DNA of 64,000 nt. Source: Corythucha ciliata. Lineage: Eukaryota > Arthropoda > Insecta > Hemiptera > Tingidae. The first letter of the stretch is position 1, and the number at the start of each line of letters is the position of its first letter. The notes below the pieces were generated by a model. The model did no database searches and was not told the origin of the DNA. It saw only the letters and a program-made list of their open reading frames with translations. The position numbers were made by a program, and so were the translations under genes. The stretch is taken from assembly GCA_038030265.1 (NCBI GenBank), contig CM075939.1, positions 12,319,253 through 12,383,252 on the forward strand. The letters are read 5' to 3'. Of the stretch, positions 9,995-22,920 are shown piece after piece.

Positions 9995-11834
9995 CTCCTT
10001 TTCTTCTCGGCACTTTGTTCGCAGGATCTCGTCTGATGCTTTTTTCCTCGAGAATTTTCCTCTTCTCAACCCAAAACTCGGATGTTCCAAAAGCTTAAGA
10101 ATCGAACACGCGCGTAAAAAAAAAAAAATTGTAACTATCCGCCGCTTGTTAGTTATCTACTCGTTAAATAAGTTTGCAATTTAAATTTATAGCGAATGGA
10201 CACCAAAGAGAAATAATAAAATAATGATCAGGCACGGACCCTTCGATCAGTTTGATACTTGAAACTCGTGGAGAGGAAAAAAAACTTGAAATAGAATATC
10301 CTGCCATGACAATTTGTGTAGAGGGACGATGAAATTGAGACAAAAAGCACTTGAACGAGGATAATTGAAGAGGCTCTTTTCTTTAAACTTTTTTTCTTTT
10401 TTAGGAAGCCCATCGTAAGGAATTGAGACGGAGGACGTTCTCAATCCCCGGGTTTAATTTGTGCTAATTTGTTTACTCTTCATGGATTCATCCTCTTTTT
10501 TTTTTTTTTAGGCGCACAATATATGAGAATGAAAAAAAAACAGACAACAAACATCAGTGAACCGTTGCAGCTCTTTTGAAAGTGCGCAGGGTGGAACCAT
10601 TTGGGGGATATTCAATTTACATTCAAACGACGCATCGCATAAAGCATAACGAGATATCTTTTCTCTATCTTCAAATATATTTTCCACCATTTTTTCCTTT
10701 CGTTGAATCAAAATTAAATTATATTTCACTGAGATTTACCGAAAACTTTGGTCATTTAGTCAGACAGATCGTGTTTTGCCGTGGAGGAGAATATTCGAAA
10801 GCTCACGAAGAGTATTATTCCACCAAGGCTGTATATTTAGTCCATAAAATCCGACTAATTTTATCAACATGTGCAATCGCCCAATATAGCTCCAGTACAA
10901 TAATCAATAACGAAATAAACGGTTGAGCGTTGCGCACAGAGAACAGTATTTTCCACGGGAAATTACTCAGTGCCCTGTAATTACGTTTTCGTTTTAACGA
11001 GTTCCTAATGGGAATGAAAATTAAACTATGCCCCCTGTAAACTATCCCTTTTACGACTTTGATGGCATTTCCCCACTACAAAACTGCGGAGAGCCGATTT
11101 AAAAATCATCAAATTCTTTCATGGGATGCAGCCGAAGGAAGTGTAAAACCCACAGGTTTTTATTTTGTATCAATTGCTTTATAACGAGGCATTTTAAACC
11201 GATGAAAAAAAGGCAGTCATTTTCACCTTTGAGTTCTAATTGGATGGGTTGTTTGGTCGCGGGGTGGGAGGGGAGTCAAAGCCAAATTCTAATTAAAATC
11301 ACGGCGCAAAATGTGCAATTTATTTTTAATGAACCAGCCTTGAAAAGCATTTCTAAATTAATTAACCGTTGCCTGCTTTTTTGTACTACTGTACAATTTT
11401 CATGGTCGTCTACTCATTGTGCTATAATACGTTAATGACGTATTGTGACGAGACGTCATATATTTTGGTCATTGAAGCCACAGGCGGTTAAGGTGCATGG
11501 GTTCAGGGGGGAACGAATGCTGCCCTCAACGCGAGGCGCTCCCCCGGTCACGCGTCTTTCGTCAGGTCAGGATTTTTTCCAAAATTGTTGCCGCGTCAGG
11601 AAACTTCAAATTGTCGAACAGCACATTAGTGAGCTTAAGGGGCCGTGTAGTTTCTCTATTTTAGCCGCAAATTTTCTTCAAGAAGGCGCGAATTTTCTCA
11701 ATTTGAACCGCCCTACAAAATAGCGCTCTCGGGGGCTCAATTGAATATTCATCTCACACTCATTGCTGACATCACTTGCACCCCAGGTTTTGCAATCCAG
11801 TTCAAGTTACTTGCAGTCCAGGTCGGCTGGGCTC

Positions 11835-11914
11835 AGTGGCGCCGAAACAATTTCAAAGAGGTGTAGCCGAACTCTGGAAAAAGAACCCACCAACCCACTA
11901 CTAGCAGTGCCGGC
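11835..11914 (+). repeat. AGTGGCGCC dispersed repeat, copy 3
   Basis: It aligns with 5687-5766 from AGTGGCGCCGAAACAATTTC through GAGGTGTAGC to AGCAGTGCCGGC. Confidence 0.75.
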
Positions 11915-12039
11915 GACCGCCCGGGGGCGTCGTGTCCCAAGAGGCTCGTCTAGCAAACTGAGGGATGGAAGGGTGGACGAGAAAAAATTGCCTAAGAAGC
12001 ACATTTGATACATGAATATTTTATAACTATAAAATAGCC

Positions 12040-12950
12040 GACAATTGGATTTTTTTTTTTCAATTTTAGCCGTGAATTACAGAGTTTTTCGTCGACACTT
12101 AGTCCGCGAATTGGTGATTTTCCTCAATTTTAGCCGCGAAGTAGCGCTTTTATCCCATTCGCTTGCGATTTTTCTCAATTTTTGCCATGAATTGAAGTTT
12201 TCCCTCGATTTTTGCGGCAAATTAGCGAATTTTTACCTTTTCCACGCGTGAATTAACAGTTTTTCACACTTAGAGCTGCATAGCGTTCTTCATTAATTTC
12301 AGTCGAGCTAATTAGTGATTTTTCTCAATATTGGCCGCAAATTAGCGGTGTATGAACTATTTTTGACCCGCATTAACAATTTTAGTTATGGACTACCGTT
12401 TTATCCTGTTTTAGGCCCGAAGTGGCCTTCAGAAGCCACGGATTTGTGTTATCCTAAATTTTAGCCACGAGTCAGCGTTGTTACTAAATTTTAGCCATGA
12501 ATTAGCGTTTTTTCTAAATTTTAGCAGTGAGTTAGCCGAATTTTTTATTTGTATCCGCTAATAACGTTTTTAGAGACTTTATCCGCAAATCATCAAATTT
12601 TTCACAATTTCAGCCTCGAATTAATTAGCGATTTCTTTCAGTTGTCTCCGCGAAATAGGATTTTTCCAAGTTTAGCCGCTAATTAGAGTTTTTTGTCAAT
12701 TTCATTAGAGGATTTGCCATTTTTCTCGATTGTTGCCGTGGATTAGCGTTCGTCCCAATTTAAGCGGCTGATAAGCAATTCTTCTACATTTCAGTCGCGA
12801 AATTAGCATTTTACGAAAAGTTAGCTGCGAATTAGTGGCTATTCACTTTTTTAACCGCAAATGGGCGATTTTTTGCAATGCCAGTTGCGAATTTGCCATT
12901 TTTCTCAATTGTAGCCGCGAATTAGCGTGCTTTTTTTCTATTGTATAGCC
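12040..12950 (-). repeat. F1 array, reverse arm of a foldback
   Basis: About 30 units of the form CAATTTTAGCCGCGAATTAGCG, spaced near 29 bp with marked drift. It is followed after about 80 bp by the same family in the opposite orientation (13030-13860). Confidence 0.85.
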
Positions 12951-13029
12951 TTAGCAGGTTTTCTTGCCTCTTTTGCAGTTCTTTTTTTTTCTTTCTAGGG
13001 CTTGCAGAAAATAAAAAACTGGGCCACGT

Positions 13030-13860
13030 CTCAAATTTACCAAAGAACAGCAAATTAGCGTTTTTCCTTAAATTTAGCCATAAAAGAAGCGAAAAAGCGA
13101 ACAAAATCGATAAATTCCAAGTTAACGTGAAGACAAAGTGCTATTTTATGGATGAAATTGGAAAAAATTGCCCATTAGCGGTTAAAATCGGGTGAAAACA
13201 CGAATTCACCGCAAAAATTCAGAAAAATTATTAATTCACGGCTAAAATGGTGAAAAATCGCTAATTCGTGCCTAATTCACCGACAAAAATTGAGAAGAAG
13301 CGTTGAAGTAAGGAAAAAACGCTAATTCGCGAATACGTATCTTTGTGCCAGAAAGGGAAAAAACAAAAAATCGGTAATCCACGGCCAAATTCAGTAAAAG
13401 CTTCAGATAAATCGCGACGAAAATTGGGGAAAAACTATAATTCGAGGCTTAAATGTGGAAAACCCTATAATTTTAGCGGCTAAAATGATTAAAAACGCTA
13501 ATGTGCAGTTAAAATCAAGATAAATGGCTAATTGTAGTTTAATTTGCGAAAATTTGCTAATTGACAGAAAATTGAGAAAAGGGCAAGCCCGCGTATTTCG
13601 AAGCAACTTCAAGGCAAATTAGCACAAAGCTCTAATTTACGGAAAAAATTGAGAAAAATCGCTAACTCACAGCATAATGGAGAATGTCGGCTATTCGCGG
13701 CTAAAATGGAGACAAATCGCTTATTCATGGCTAAAATGTGGAAAAATAGACAATGCAATGATGAAATTGGGAAGAAGCGTTGTTGTTTATTAAAAAAAAG
13801 GCTAATTCGTGGTTAATTATGGATAAAACGCCAAATTGTGGCCTTATCTGAACGGTAACA
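13030..13860 (+). repeat. F1 array, forward arm of a foldback
   Basis: Units CTAATTCGCGGCTAAAATTG plus an A-rich tail recur every 29 bp or so. With 12040-12950 this makes an inverted pair of arrays with arms over 800 bp. A non-repeat stretch (13860-14095) then interrupts it, and a few more forward units follow to about 14200. Confidence 0.85.
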
Positions 13861-14095
13861 TTCATAGGGCGCTGGTGAAATATTCGCCCGTGGGCGCATA
13901 ATGTCTATAAGGCCGGAACTGACTACTAGTGACGTTATCCATTGTAACAACCCTCGAAAAACGATTATTCGTCTACCCATCGGACGAACAAAAGGAGCGG
14001 CGAGAGAGTTGATTCAGCGAGATAATGATGCGAAACGTCCTGTAAGCGATTCCAGTGAAAAATTTGGCATTTTTCGGAAAGTCTTTTCACAGTTA
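13860..14095. other. Unique insert inside an F1 array
   Basis: About 235 bp without F1 periodicity, including a short open frame with no recognised product. It may be an inserted element, but no terminal repeats were found. Confidence 0.45.
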
Positions 14096-14229
14096 TAATT
14101 GAGAATAACGCTAATTCACTGATAAAATAGACAAGAAGTGCTAATTCACAGCTAAAATTGAGGGCAAACTTTACCTGCAAATCCCAAGTAAAACTGAGAG
14201 AAATAGCAGAGAAATTACATCATTAAAAT

Positions 14230-15290
14230 CTAAATACGTGCGGAATTCCAAGTTTCAGTGCATCACGCAGGGCTTATCACGGGAAATTGCTAGTTTCCGG
14301 TATTTATGCTTACCAATTTTAATAAAAATTGGTTTGTGGGATTTATTTTGGATCCTTCTTAGTGACAGCGCCCTGACACCACGGTTGCAGTGCCCAGCCT
14401 TCAAATTTGGCATTGGGAAATTGTCATTTTCCGGGATGATTATTCGCGATGTTGCGAGTTTCACGTCTCAATTTCGCGAAATTACACGTTTCGAGTATTC
14501 ATTTCCGTGAAATTGTAAGTTTCAATTGCTCGACCGCGACAGCGGTCAAAGTCCGGCAAATAGCCGCAAAGTTACAACATTTCACGGGCGAAAATGTGTC
14601 AAATTGAAAGTTTCCTGGCTAAATATTTGCAATATTGCAAATTTCACGTCCTAATTTCACTAAAACTACAAGTTTCAGGGCTTTTTGTTTCTAGTGGCGT
14701 GAAGCAAGCCATGAGTTTATTTGCGATTGAAATTAAATGAGTTTGAAAGTTCAGGTCCTAATTTCAGCGAAATAACAAGTTTCTTGGAAATTGAAAGCTT
14801 CGGGTCTTAATTTCAGTGATGTTGCAAGTTCCTGGGCTTTATTACTGGAAAGTTGCAAGTTTCAGTGCTAAACCTCCGTGAAGTTGCTAGTTTTCAATTG
14901 TGTTTTGTGGGCGGGTCGGATCGTTGGCGGACGAGGCCCGTACGATGTGCTCCCAACAAAATTGCAACATGGAGGGGGGATCTGCAAAATTGGGTGTTTC
15001 CAGGCATAATTTTCGTGCAATTGTAATTAAGTTTCAGGTCCTAATTTCAGTGGAATTGCACCTTTTGGAGGCCAATTTTTTTTAAAGGTCGCAAGCCCTG
15101 GGCTAGCCCAGGCCCCGAATTCGCCAATACCCCGATGAATTGCTGTGTAATCACAACATTTAGAGATATGTGTTTGCAAATTCGGTTGCTAATTTGAGCG
15201 AAATAACAAGTTTCGTGCTGAATGTCCGCGAAATTGACAATTTCGGGTCTTCGGCGTGCGTTAATCTAATCAGAATTGTAAGTTTACGAC
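14230..15290 (+). repeat. F3 degenerate ~30-bp tandem array, forward
   Basis: The string TTTCAGGTCCTAATTTCAGT and its variants, with GTGAAATTGCAAG between, recur about every 30-31 bp. The family is distinct from F1 but shares an AATT core with nearby CG steps. Confidence 0.8.
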
Positions 15291-15770
15291 CTTTTTCGTG
15301 GTGGCGGATCCAACAACAGACTAGCCGGTCCTAACCAAACCCAGAGAGTGACCAGACGTCCTACCTTCCCCTGCCATGTCCTGCTCTTTAGACCGTCCGG
15401 GGACGTCAGGGCACATTTTCCAGGTGTCTGGGGAGAGGTAAAAAGTGTCCTCTATTTTGTTCTACTTTTGCTCAACAACTCCGAACATCTTCCCCGTTCA
15501 TGTTTAAACAAAGCTGCAACTTCCCCAGTCCAGGTTTCACCCTCACGGTTCTCGTCAGCCCTGCGCGGTGAGCCGGGTCTCCTACCCGACTAGAAGTTTT
15601 GCCAGGTCCCGACGAGCGCGCTAGCGGTGAGGGTCGTAGCGCACAGTTCACACGGAGAACAAGATATCTACCAATTTTACCCACTGAATCACTGCCAAGC
15701 CACCATTCACCCCACAATCCAGAACATTATCGACTGGCAAACCAATCACGCGCGTTTGAAACTTACAAAC
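15291..15770. other. GC-rich non-tandem segment between F3 and F2 arrays
   Basis: It begins with a GGTGGCGGATCC string and continues with GACCAGACGTCC and GTCCGGGGACGTCAGG, wording often seen in old interspersed repeats. The 157-codon plus frame that starts here runs into the F2 array and is not a credible gene. Confidence 0.4.
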
Positions 15771-16540
15771 ACCAAATTTCGTCATTTTGCCTCAAGAAAC
15801 CCCAATTTAGCCGATTTTTTTCTCTTAGTTTGCGGATTCGTCTCGTTCAAATCCAAATTTCGTATTTCAAAAACCGAATTTCGTCGGATTTTTTCTTTCA
15901 AAAACCAAATTTCATGGGTTTTGGTCTTTCAAAAACCGTTTTTGTAAACTTTCGCTCATTCAGCACCCAATTTCGTGGACTTGGCTCCTATGAAACAGAA
16001 TATCGATTAGCATTAGATCGGTTTCGCAGGCTCGAAAAACCAACTTGGCAAAAAACAAATGACGAAAAATGACATTAGTAATTTTGGGTTTTTCACATTC
16101 CAATAATATCACTGGAGATTTTCGCTCTTCCATAACCAAAAGTTTCCAACTTGACACATTAAAAACCAAATATCACGGATTTCAGTAATTTCCTACCCCA
16201 ATTTCAACCCCAATTTTTCATGAGTTTTGCTCTTTCATAAACGATTTTTACGAACTTTCGCTCTTTCAGAACCCAATTTAGTTGGCTTGGCTCCTTTAAA
16301 ACCCATTTTCTGGGCTATTTGCGTGATCAAAACCCGAATTTCACGGCTTATAGCTATTTATTAGATCAGTTTCGCAGGTTCGGTTCATTCAAAAAACTAG
16401 TATGGACGAAAAGAATTGACGAAAAAACAAATTTTGGCGATGTTGGTGTTTTCAACCTCCAATTTCAGTCTTCTGTAACCTAATGATTCAAATTTGTAAC
16501 CTTAAATGTCCAATTTCATGGATTTTTGTTGTTTCCTACT
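15770..16540 (+). repeat. F2 degenerate ~30-bp tandem array, forward
   Basis: Units built on AACCCAATTTCGTGGATTTG with a CTCTTTCAAA link recur every 29-31 bp. Because the period is near ten codons, frames stay open and give repetitive phantom ORFs. Confidence 0.85.
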
Positions 16541-19380
16541 CAACTTCGAGTTTTTTCACACTTGAATTTTTACCCTTTTTTAAAAACTTTTTGCCGCGTA
16601 CTTGCCCCAAAGATGAGCACACCATAGCACCCTCCGCAGCAGGTTCCGAATAGTGCATAACCTCTTTATTATTCTGTTTAATTATCCTTTTTCTGTATTC
16701 ACGTCCCGCTTCTTCCATTTTTATTTAATTTTGGTATCCATTTCTTCCTTGATTTGACTTCCATGTTACCACGTCCTCGATCACTGACCGCACACACACC
16801 CTAGAGAGGTGTAGCGGCCGCTGCCCTTGGCTAGACTTAACGTAGAGAAAAGAGCCAAATCGCTGTCCAACCTTTTCATATAGACCTACTTCCATGAATA
16901 TAGGACCTAAAAATTAATATTCCTGTATTTGTCAGCTTTTCGGGGGCTCCGTCTGATAGGTGCGGCACGGGGCTGTCCTCCCCCGTCGCTCCTACCATGG
17001 CGTGCTACTGCAGAGGTGAGACAAGGACTTTGCGGGGAGGATTTATACTTATAATTGCGTTATTTGACATCTTCTCCAGTGAAGCGGCCCAGCCCCTGGA
17101 TTGAGGGCTGGCTACGCCCCTGTTATGTATATGTGGCTAGTAAGTTGGCCTGTAATACAAGTTCATACTTTCACAGGATTTTAAGGAAAAAATACTTCAT
17201 TTAAAAGCCCAGGGGAAAGGAAGTTTTCAGGGTATGTACATATACATACAGCATTTTCCTTAGAGCCCGAGAAGAATTGAAGCACGGTGCCCCTCCTAAA
17301 ATGGTTGGCCGGAGTATAATGTTGTCGAGAAGCTCCAAACTCTGGATGAGCCAATTTTTTCTACTGCCTCCCTCAAATCCTCCCCTCCCCCCCACCTACC
17401 ATCAGCATAGGGTTGAAAAAACAAAGATGATCCGCGATTTATGGACGGGATTTACTCTTGAGCACACAGCCCCCCCCCCGCCGCAAATCGATAAAAACAT
17501 TCGAGATCTGCCTTAAAAAGCGGCGGTTAAAAACGTTCTTTCGTTTCAAAACATATCTTTCAAATGAGTTTTTGATGGTATTATTCTTTTTAATGACCCT
17601 CCTGGCCCGTTTTATTTTATAAGGGTGGGAGGGGAACGGGACATTTCCTTAAGTAAACTATAAATCTTTCGATCGACTTCCCATATTTTAGCCATAACTG
17701 CCAGCGTAAGATATTATCCTGCTTGAAAGAGTAGAAACGTGATCGCGCCCGTTTCACAAATCACCCTCCCCCCCCTCTCTTTTGACGTTGGCGTGACTTT
17801 GACCGACTTAGTAAAGGGCGTTGGAGGGTTGTTCGCTACATGGAACAACTCTGGTGAACTCTTCGACGCTTGTGTTGTTGAATAGACAAGAGTCGACCTC
17901 CCCTCTCCCCTCCCACCGGCAATGTTTCTGGCGAAGGATTTACGAGAGAGAAAATAATTATTTCGGTCCATTTAACCAATGCCCGAAGTTTTATGAAGGG
18001 AAGGGGAGGGCTGGTAAAGGACCAGAACGGGCGGAGCCTGCAATGTATTGAGAACCGCCGTAGCTCTCTTAATTGTCTATATATTCTTGAAGGTCTTGGG
18101 CAGTTCCACAGCATTACAAATAATAACTCTTGCTTTAAGCCTCCACCGTACAGAAGAAACACGGCTATACAAGTCGTTTATAAAAGACTAATCGATTAGC
18201 CATGTTCGAGACTCTTTGTCTAAACAAAAAACGATGCCACGAGAACATGGAACTGAAACGAAAGCTTACACCAAAATTCCGGCCCACGAAACCATCTCAT
18301 TATAGAATTTATCGAACAGCCAACAGGGTCTTTAAACGATCAAGTCACATTTTGAGCGAACCTTTCATTTGTAGTGGGGAAAGGCAACGTATTGAATTTT
18401 AAAATTGAATGGACGAAGTGAGTGACGGGAGGAATAAGTGCTTTAGGAAGATTGGAGAATTTTGCACGAAGTTGTCTCAAGAGAAGGTTTGAAATGGTGG
18501 GAAAAGGAAGAAGTTTCTTGTTTGGGATTGGGAGAGAGTAGGGCTTTAAAGATCTTATTTGAACATTTTGAAGTTTCAGTAGACTCGAAGTGCCCTACCC
18601 CTTTACAAAGTCGTCGCTACGTTCGATTTGAGACAACTTATCTCGCCGAAAACTTTACAGTTTTCATTCAACTATGTTTCTACTCTAAATACGTGATGGG
18701 GTGGAGGGCGTGGTGACGAAAACTATACGAATTGTCAGTTGTTGTGGGTTAGAAGCATGATGGGGAAAGGGCAAGATTATCTAACCGCGTGAAAAGTCAG
18801 TTTAACCAGTTTGTCAGTGGCGGACTTTTTCATGGAAGGGGTTTTCAAATTACACGTATTTATGTATAACATTTTTACAATATGTATAACTACATAATTT
18901 AAAAAAATTAATCGATTTTAAGAACATTTTTTTCAACGTTTTTCGAACTAGGCCTGATGCGGTTTAATAAGTCCCTCGGTGAATGGTCAAATCTGGAATG
19001 CAGCCGGTGGCTAGGTCAAAATGCATCCAAAAGAGCGTTAGCACCCCTTGAAATCAGGCCAAAATGAGTGTTTTGCGACGTCGTTGTCGTTGGTTTAGGC
19101 CGATTTCTATCGAAACGGGAGTGGCTCAACGAGGTCCGCGCGTGCGTCGTCGAGGCTCTTTCGCTCGGACTTCAGGACTGTCGTTATACAACACCTCGGG
19201 TAATTACTCTGCGCCTTCCACGTGAGGACTTCCAGTAAAATCCGTCTGGGGCTATATTCGGCGGCGAGAAATGACGGTTTCCTTCTTGAAAGGCCTCTTC
19301 GTTCTGGATCCAGAGGGAGGAGAGGGCTCAGGGTGCTCACTAATAATGTACTGTTCAGCAATTTGCAACTTGCTGACGTG
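16541..19380. other. Non-tandem island, no gene recognised
   Basis: It contains a possible TIR-bearing element (16803-17122), a C10 run at 17470-17479, and a CAGTGGCGGAC string at 18816. A GC-richer segment of about 250 bp (19100-19350) is open on both strands, with no recognised protein. Confidence 0.5.
16803..17122. mobile_element. Possible non-autonomous DNA element
   Basis: The right end reads GGCTGGCTACGCCCCTG, the reverse of the CAGGGGCGTAGCC terminus common to several DNA-transposon families. The left end, GAGAGGTGTAGCGGCCGC, is a diverged counterpart. No matching target duplication was seen, so the boundaries and the class are uncertain. Confidence 0.3.
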
Positions 19381-20045
19381 GAAACATGGAGAAAAACGCT
19401 AATACTCGTGGCTATAACTGCGAAAAAGCGCTAACTCGTGGTCTCACGATGCAACTTACAGACCAAAATTGAGGGAAAAAATGGTCGATTCACGATGTTC
19501 GGCGGCCATTCCACGGCTAAAATGTAGAAATCAACGTAAAGTGTTGTTTTTGGGTCAAGCTCGAAGCTAAAATTGAGAAAACACGCTACCAATTCCAGGC
19601 TTAGCAATTCAAAAAAAACGCAGCTAGTATTGCCAAATTCAACGCTAATTCGGATTGAAACTGGGCAAAAAAGCAAATTCACAACTGAAATTGCGTAAAA
19701 TCGCTCATTCGCGTATAAAAAAGAGAATAGACGCTAATTCACTGCAAAATTAGCAGAAAACGCTATTTCACAGTTGAAATTGAGAAAAATCATTAATTAG
19801 CGGATAACGTTTAGGAAACACGTTAATTCGTTGATACAAAGGAAATCACTAATTTGCGGCTGAAATTGAGGAAACTCAAATCCGTAGCCTCTGAAAGATT
19901 CGAGGTTCAAACTGAAAAACATCGCTAATCCATAGCAGAAAATAGAATAGCGCCTAAAATTGAAGAAATCACTAATTAGTGCGGCTAAAATTGAGAAAAA
20001 CACTAATTTTTAGCTGAAATTGAGAAAAAGTGCTTACCAATGGAG
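19380..20045 (+). repeat. F1 degenerate tandem array, forward
   Basis: About 22 units. Near 19447 a variant unit carries GATGCAACTTACAGACC, the marker (C-unit) that also recurs in the 53.2-55.8 kb array. Confidence 0.85.
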
Positions 20046-20089
20046 AGGTTCATATCGAGACATAGCGGTGGTGATGGCAGCCTTGTTGG

Positions 20090-20480
20090 TAATTGTTTGT
20101 GTGCAGTTAACCAATTTGAACGTGCGAATCGTCATTAACACCAGCTGTATAGCCTCTGTAGGGGTAAATGATCAGTTTGACCATTTCTAGAGCGTGAAGC
20201 GCATAAATTGCCTGAACGAGTGTGCCATTTTTAGGGCGTGAATAGCCAGTTTTGGTAATTTGAGGGCACGAATCGTCAATTTTCAAGGCGTCAAGGCTCT
20301 GTTTGGCCGCTTTTGACACTCAAATAGTCGAATTGCCATTTTCACGAGAGGAACAATTTCTCATCGTTACTATTTATTGACCAGGTTTATGGGGTCGGTC
20401 TTTTCATTTCTAAAGCGTGAATAGTCAGTGTATTATTTTCAGGGTAGTAATCGTCAGTTTTGCTATTTTTGGGTCTGAAC
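20090..20480 (+). repeat. F4 degenerate ~30-bp tandem array
   Basis: Strings such as GGGCGTGAATAGTCAG and GCACGAATCGTCAATTTT recur about every 30 bp. The same family reappears at 38440-39240. Confidence 0.75.
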
Positions 20481-22580
20481 TATAACTGAAAATTTTCTCA
20501 CAAAATTGACCATTTCCTCATAAAATTGACAATTTCCTTATAAAATGTACAATTTCTTTATAGAACTGACAACTTCCTCATAAAAGTGACAATTTCCTCA
20601 TAAAAGTAACAATTTCCACTTGAAATTGACAAGTTCCTCATATAACTAAAAATGTTCCTATAAAATAGACCATTTCTTCACAAAATTGACAATTTCCTCA
20701 TAAAACATACAATTTCGTCATAAAATTCACGTTTTCCTAATAAAATTGACAATTTTTTCATAAAATGGACCATTTCATCGTGAAATTTACAATTTCCTCA
20801 TAAAATTGAAATTTTCTCATAAAGTGACAATTTCCTCCTAAAATTGACAATTTCATCCTTAAATTGACAATTTCCTCCTAAAATTGACAATTTCCTCCTA
20901 AAATTGACAATTTCCTCCTAAAATTGACAATTTCCTCCTAAAATTGACAGTTTCCTCCTACATTTGACAATTTCCTCATAAAATTGACCATTTTCTCATA
21001 AAAGTGACAATTTCCTCACGAAAGTGACAATTTCCTCTTGAAATTGACTATTTCGTCATAAAATTGACAATTTCCTAATAAAATATACAATTTCTTTATA
21101 GAACTGACAATTTACTCATAAAAGTGACAATTTCCACTTGAAATTGACAATTTCCTCATATAACTGAACATTTTCCCATAAAATTGACAATGTCCTCACA
21201 AAATTGACAATTTCCTTATAAAACATGCAATTTCCTCATAAAATTCACGTTTTCCTTATAAAATTGATAATTTTCTCATAAAATGGACCATTTCCTCGTG
21301 AAATTTACAATTTCCTCATAAAATTGAAATTTCCTAAAAAAGTGACAATTTCTTCCTAAAATTTAAAATTTCCTGATATAATTGACAATTCCCTCATATA
21401 ATTGACAATTTTCTTGTAAAAATAGCTATTTCCTCATAAGAGTGACAATGTCCTCTCAAAATTGACAAGTTTCTCATGTTATTCACAATTTTTACGTAAA
21501 ATTAGCTATTTCCTAATAAAATATACAATTTTCTAATAGAATTGACAATTTCTTTATAAAATTGACAATTTCCTCATAAAAGTGACAATTTGCTCATAAA
21601 AGTGACCAAGTAACAATTTTCAAGCACAAGCAAGTACAGCAAGTACAATTTCCTCTTAAAATTGACAATTTCTTCATATAACTGATAATTTACTGATACA
21701 AATTGACCGTTTTCTCACAAAATTGACCATTTTATCACAAAATTGACAATTTCGTCATAAAACATACAATTTCATTATAAAATTCATGTTTCCCTTTTAA
21801 AATTGACAATTTCCTCATAAAATGGATAATTTCCTCATAAAATTGACAGTATCATCATAAAATTGACAATCTCATCATAAAATTGAAAATTTCTCTATAA
21901 AATTGATAGTTTCCTCGTAAAATTGACAATTCATTCTTAAAATTGATCATTTCCGCGTATAATGGGCTAGTCATATTAAAAATGTCTAGTTTATAGCCAA
22001 AATAAACGACCACCAATTACTGTATTAACAATAATCACCGAAAGGGCAATTGCCCTTCGAGTCATGGGGCAAAATTAATAAGTTCCAAGGGCCAAAATTA
22101 TATTATTGTGGCTGAGTTACAGTTTCCATGTCATATTCACAATTTCTGCTTCAAATTGACAATTAATAAATTGATAATGCGCTTATAAAAATGTCATTTA
22201 ACTAATAGAAATGAAAATGTCCTCGTAAAACTGACAATTTCGTCCTTAAACTAGCGATTCCTAGACAATTTACGATTTCATCTTCAAAGTAACAATTTCC
22301 AATTCGAACTAACAATTTCCTTACAAAATTAAATATTCAAAAAAGGCAATTTTCTCATTATATTGACAATTCCTCATACAATATATCATTTTCTTCATAA
22401 AATTCACTATTACCTTATCAAACTGACGATGTACTCATCAAATTGACACCTTTTAAACTGAAAATTTCTTCATAAAATCAACCAATATGCTCATATTAAG
22501 CTTAAGATGTCTTATAAAACAGACAATTTCGTTATGAAATTGACAATTTTTTCGTGAAACCGACGAGTTTTTTCATAAAA
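20480..22580 (+). repeat. F6 20-bp satellite with higher-order repeat
   Basis: About 100 units of AAAATTGACAATTTCCTCAT in phase over 2.1 kb. Between about 20830 and 20960 the units are nearly identical (TCCTCC variant), a sign of recent local homogenisation. A longer block of roughly 280 bp, marked by TACAATTTCTTTATAGAACTG at one end and AAACATACAATTTCGTC then CACGTTTTCC later, occurs near 20548, 21086 and 21534. The array is interrupted by other sequence near 21605-21650 and 21975-22140. No coding potential was seen. Confidence 0.95.
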
Positions 22581-22589
22581 AGGACAATA

Positions 22590-22920
22590 TGTCACCTTAA
22601 CATTGCTCTTGGTGAAGCATTTCGCATATTAGTTGCCCTTGACGCATCATTTCACGTAAGCTTTGCCTCGAATGTGGCGATTCACGTGAGTGTCTTCCCG
22701 AATGTCGGGTTTTGCCCGCCGTGGGACATTTTGCCTGTAGTTTACTCGTTGTGCCGCGGCCTTTCGAAAGAGTTTTTTTCTCACAATGTGACACGATGTT
22801 TCTTCGCTCAAAGTTTGCCCTTATTGGCATGACCTTTCGCATACATTTTTCCCTTGACGAGGCAGTGTACCACGTCAATTTTCCCCTCGGTGAGGCCATT
22901 TTTCCCTTAAATAACTAGGC
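22590..22920 (+). repeat. F7 ~30-bp repeat, open on both strands
   Basis: Units such as CTTGACGAGGCA plus TTTCGCATA and TTTTCCC recur with a 30-34 bp period. Frames of 92 codons (plus) and 100 codons (minus) overlap here. They are ten-residue periodic by-products, not convincing genes. The last third of the array is copied at 26697. Confidence 0.65.

Larger units (their letters stand above)
8391..11640. other. Large non-tandem island, no gene recognised
   Basis: The longest open frames are 80-116 codons and have low-complexity or homopolymer-derived composition. Notable contents are CAGTGGCGGATCC at 8392, a GA microsatellite at 8867-8905, a T-rich stretch at 9585-9625, a G11 run at 9889-9899 and an inverted repeat at 9974-9994. 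Confidence 0.5.

Noticed and set aside
15599..16072. 157-codon plus-strand ORF
   Set aside because: Most of it is translated F2 repeat with a ten-residue period; no domain was recognised.
20480..22580. CRISPR array (short direct repeats at a regular interval)
   Set aside because: Units are contiguous with no spacers, degenerate, and in clearly eukaryotic sequence; no cas-like genes are present. The 29-31 bp arrays fail for the same reasons.
22597..22899. 100-codon minus ORF overlapping a 92-codon plus ORF
   Set aside because: Both lie in the F7 repeat and show the same periodic origin.
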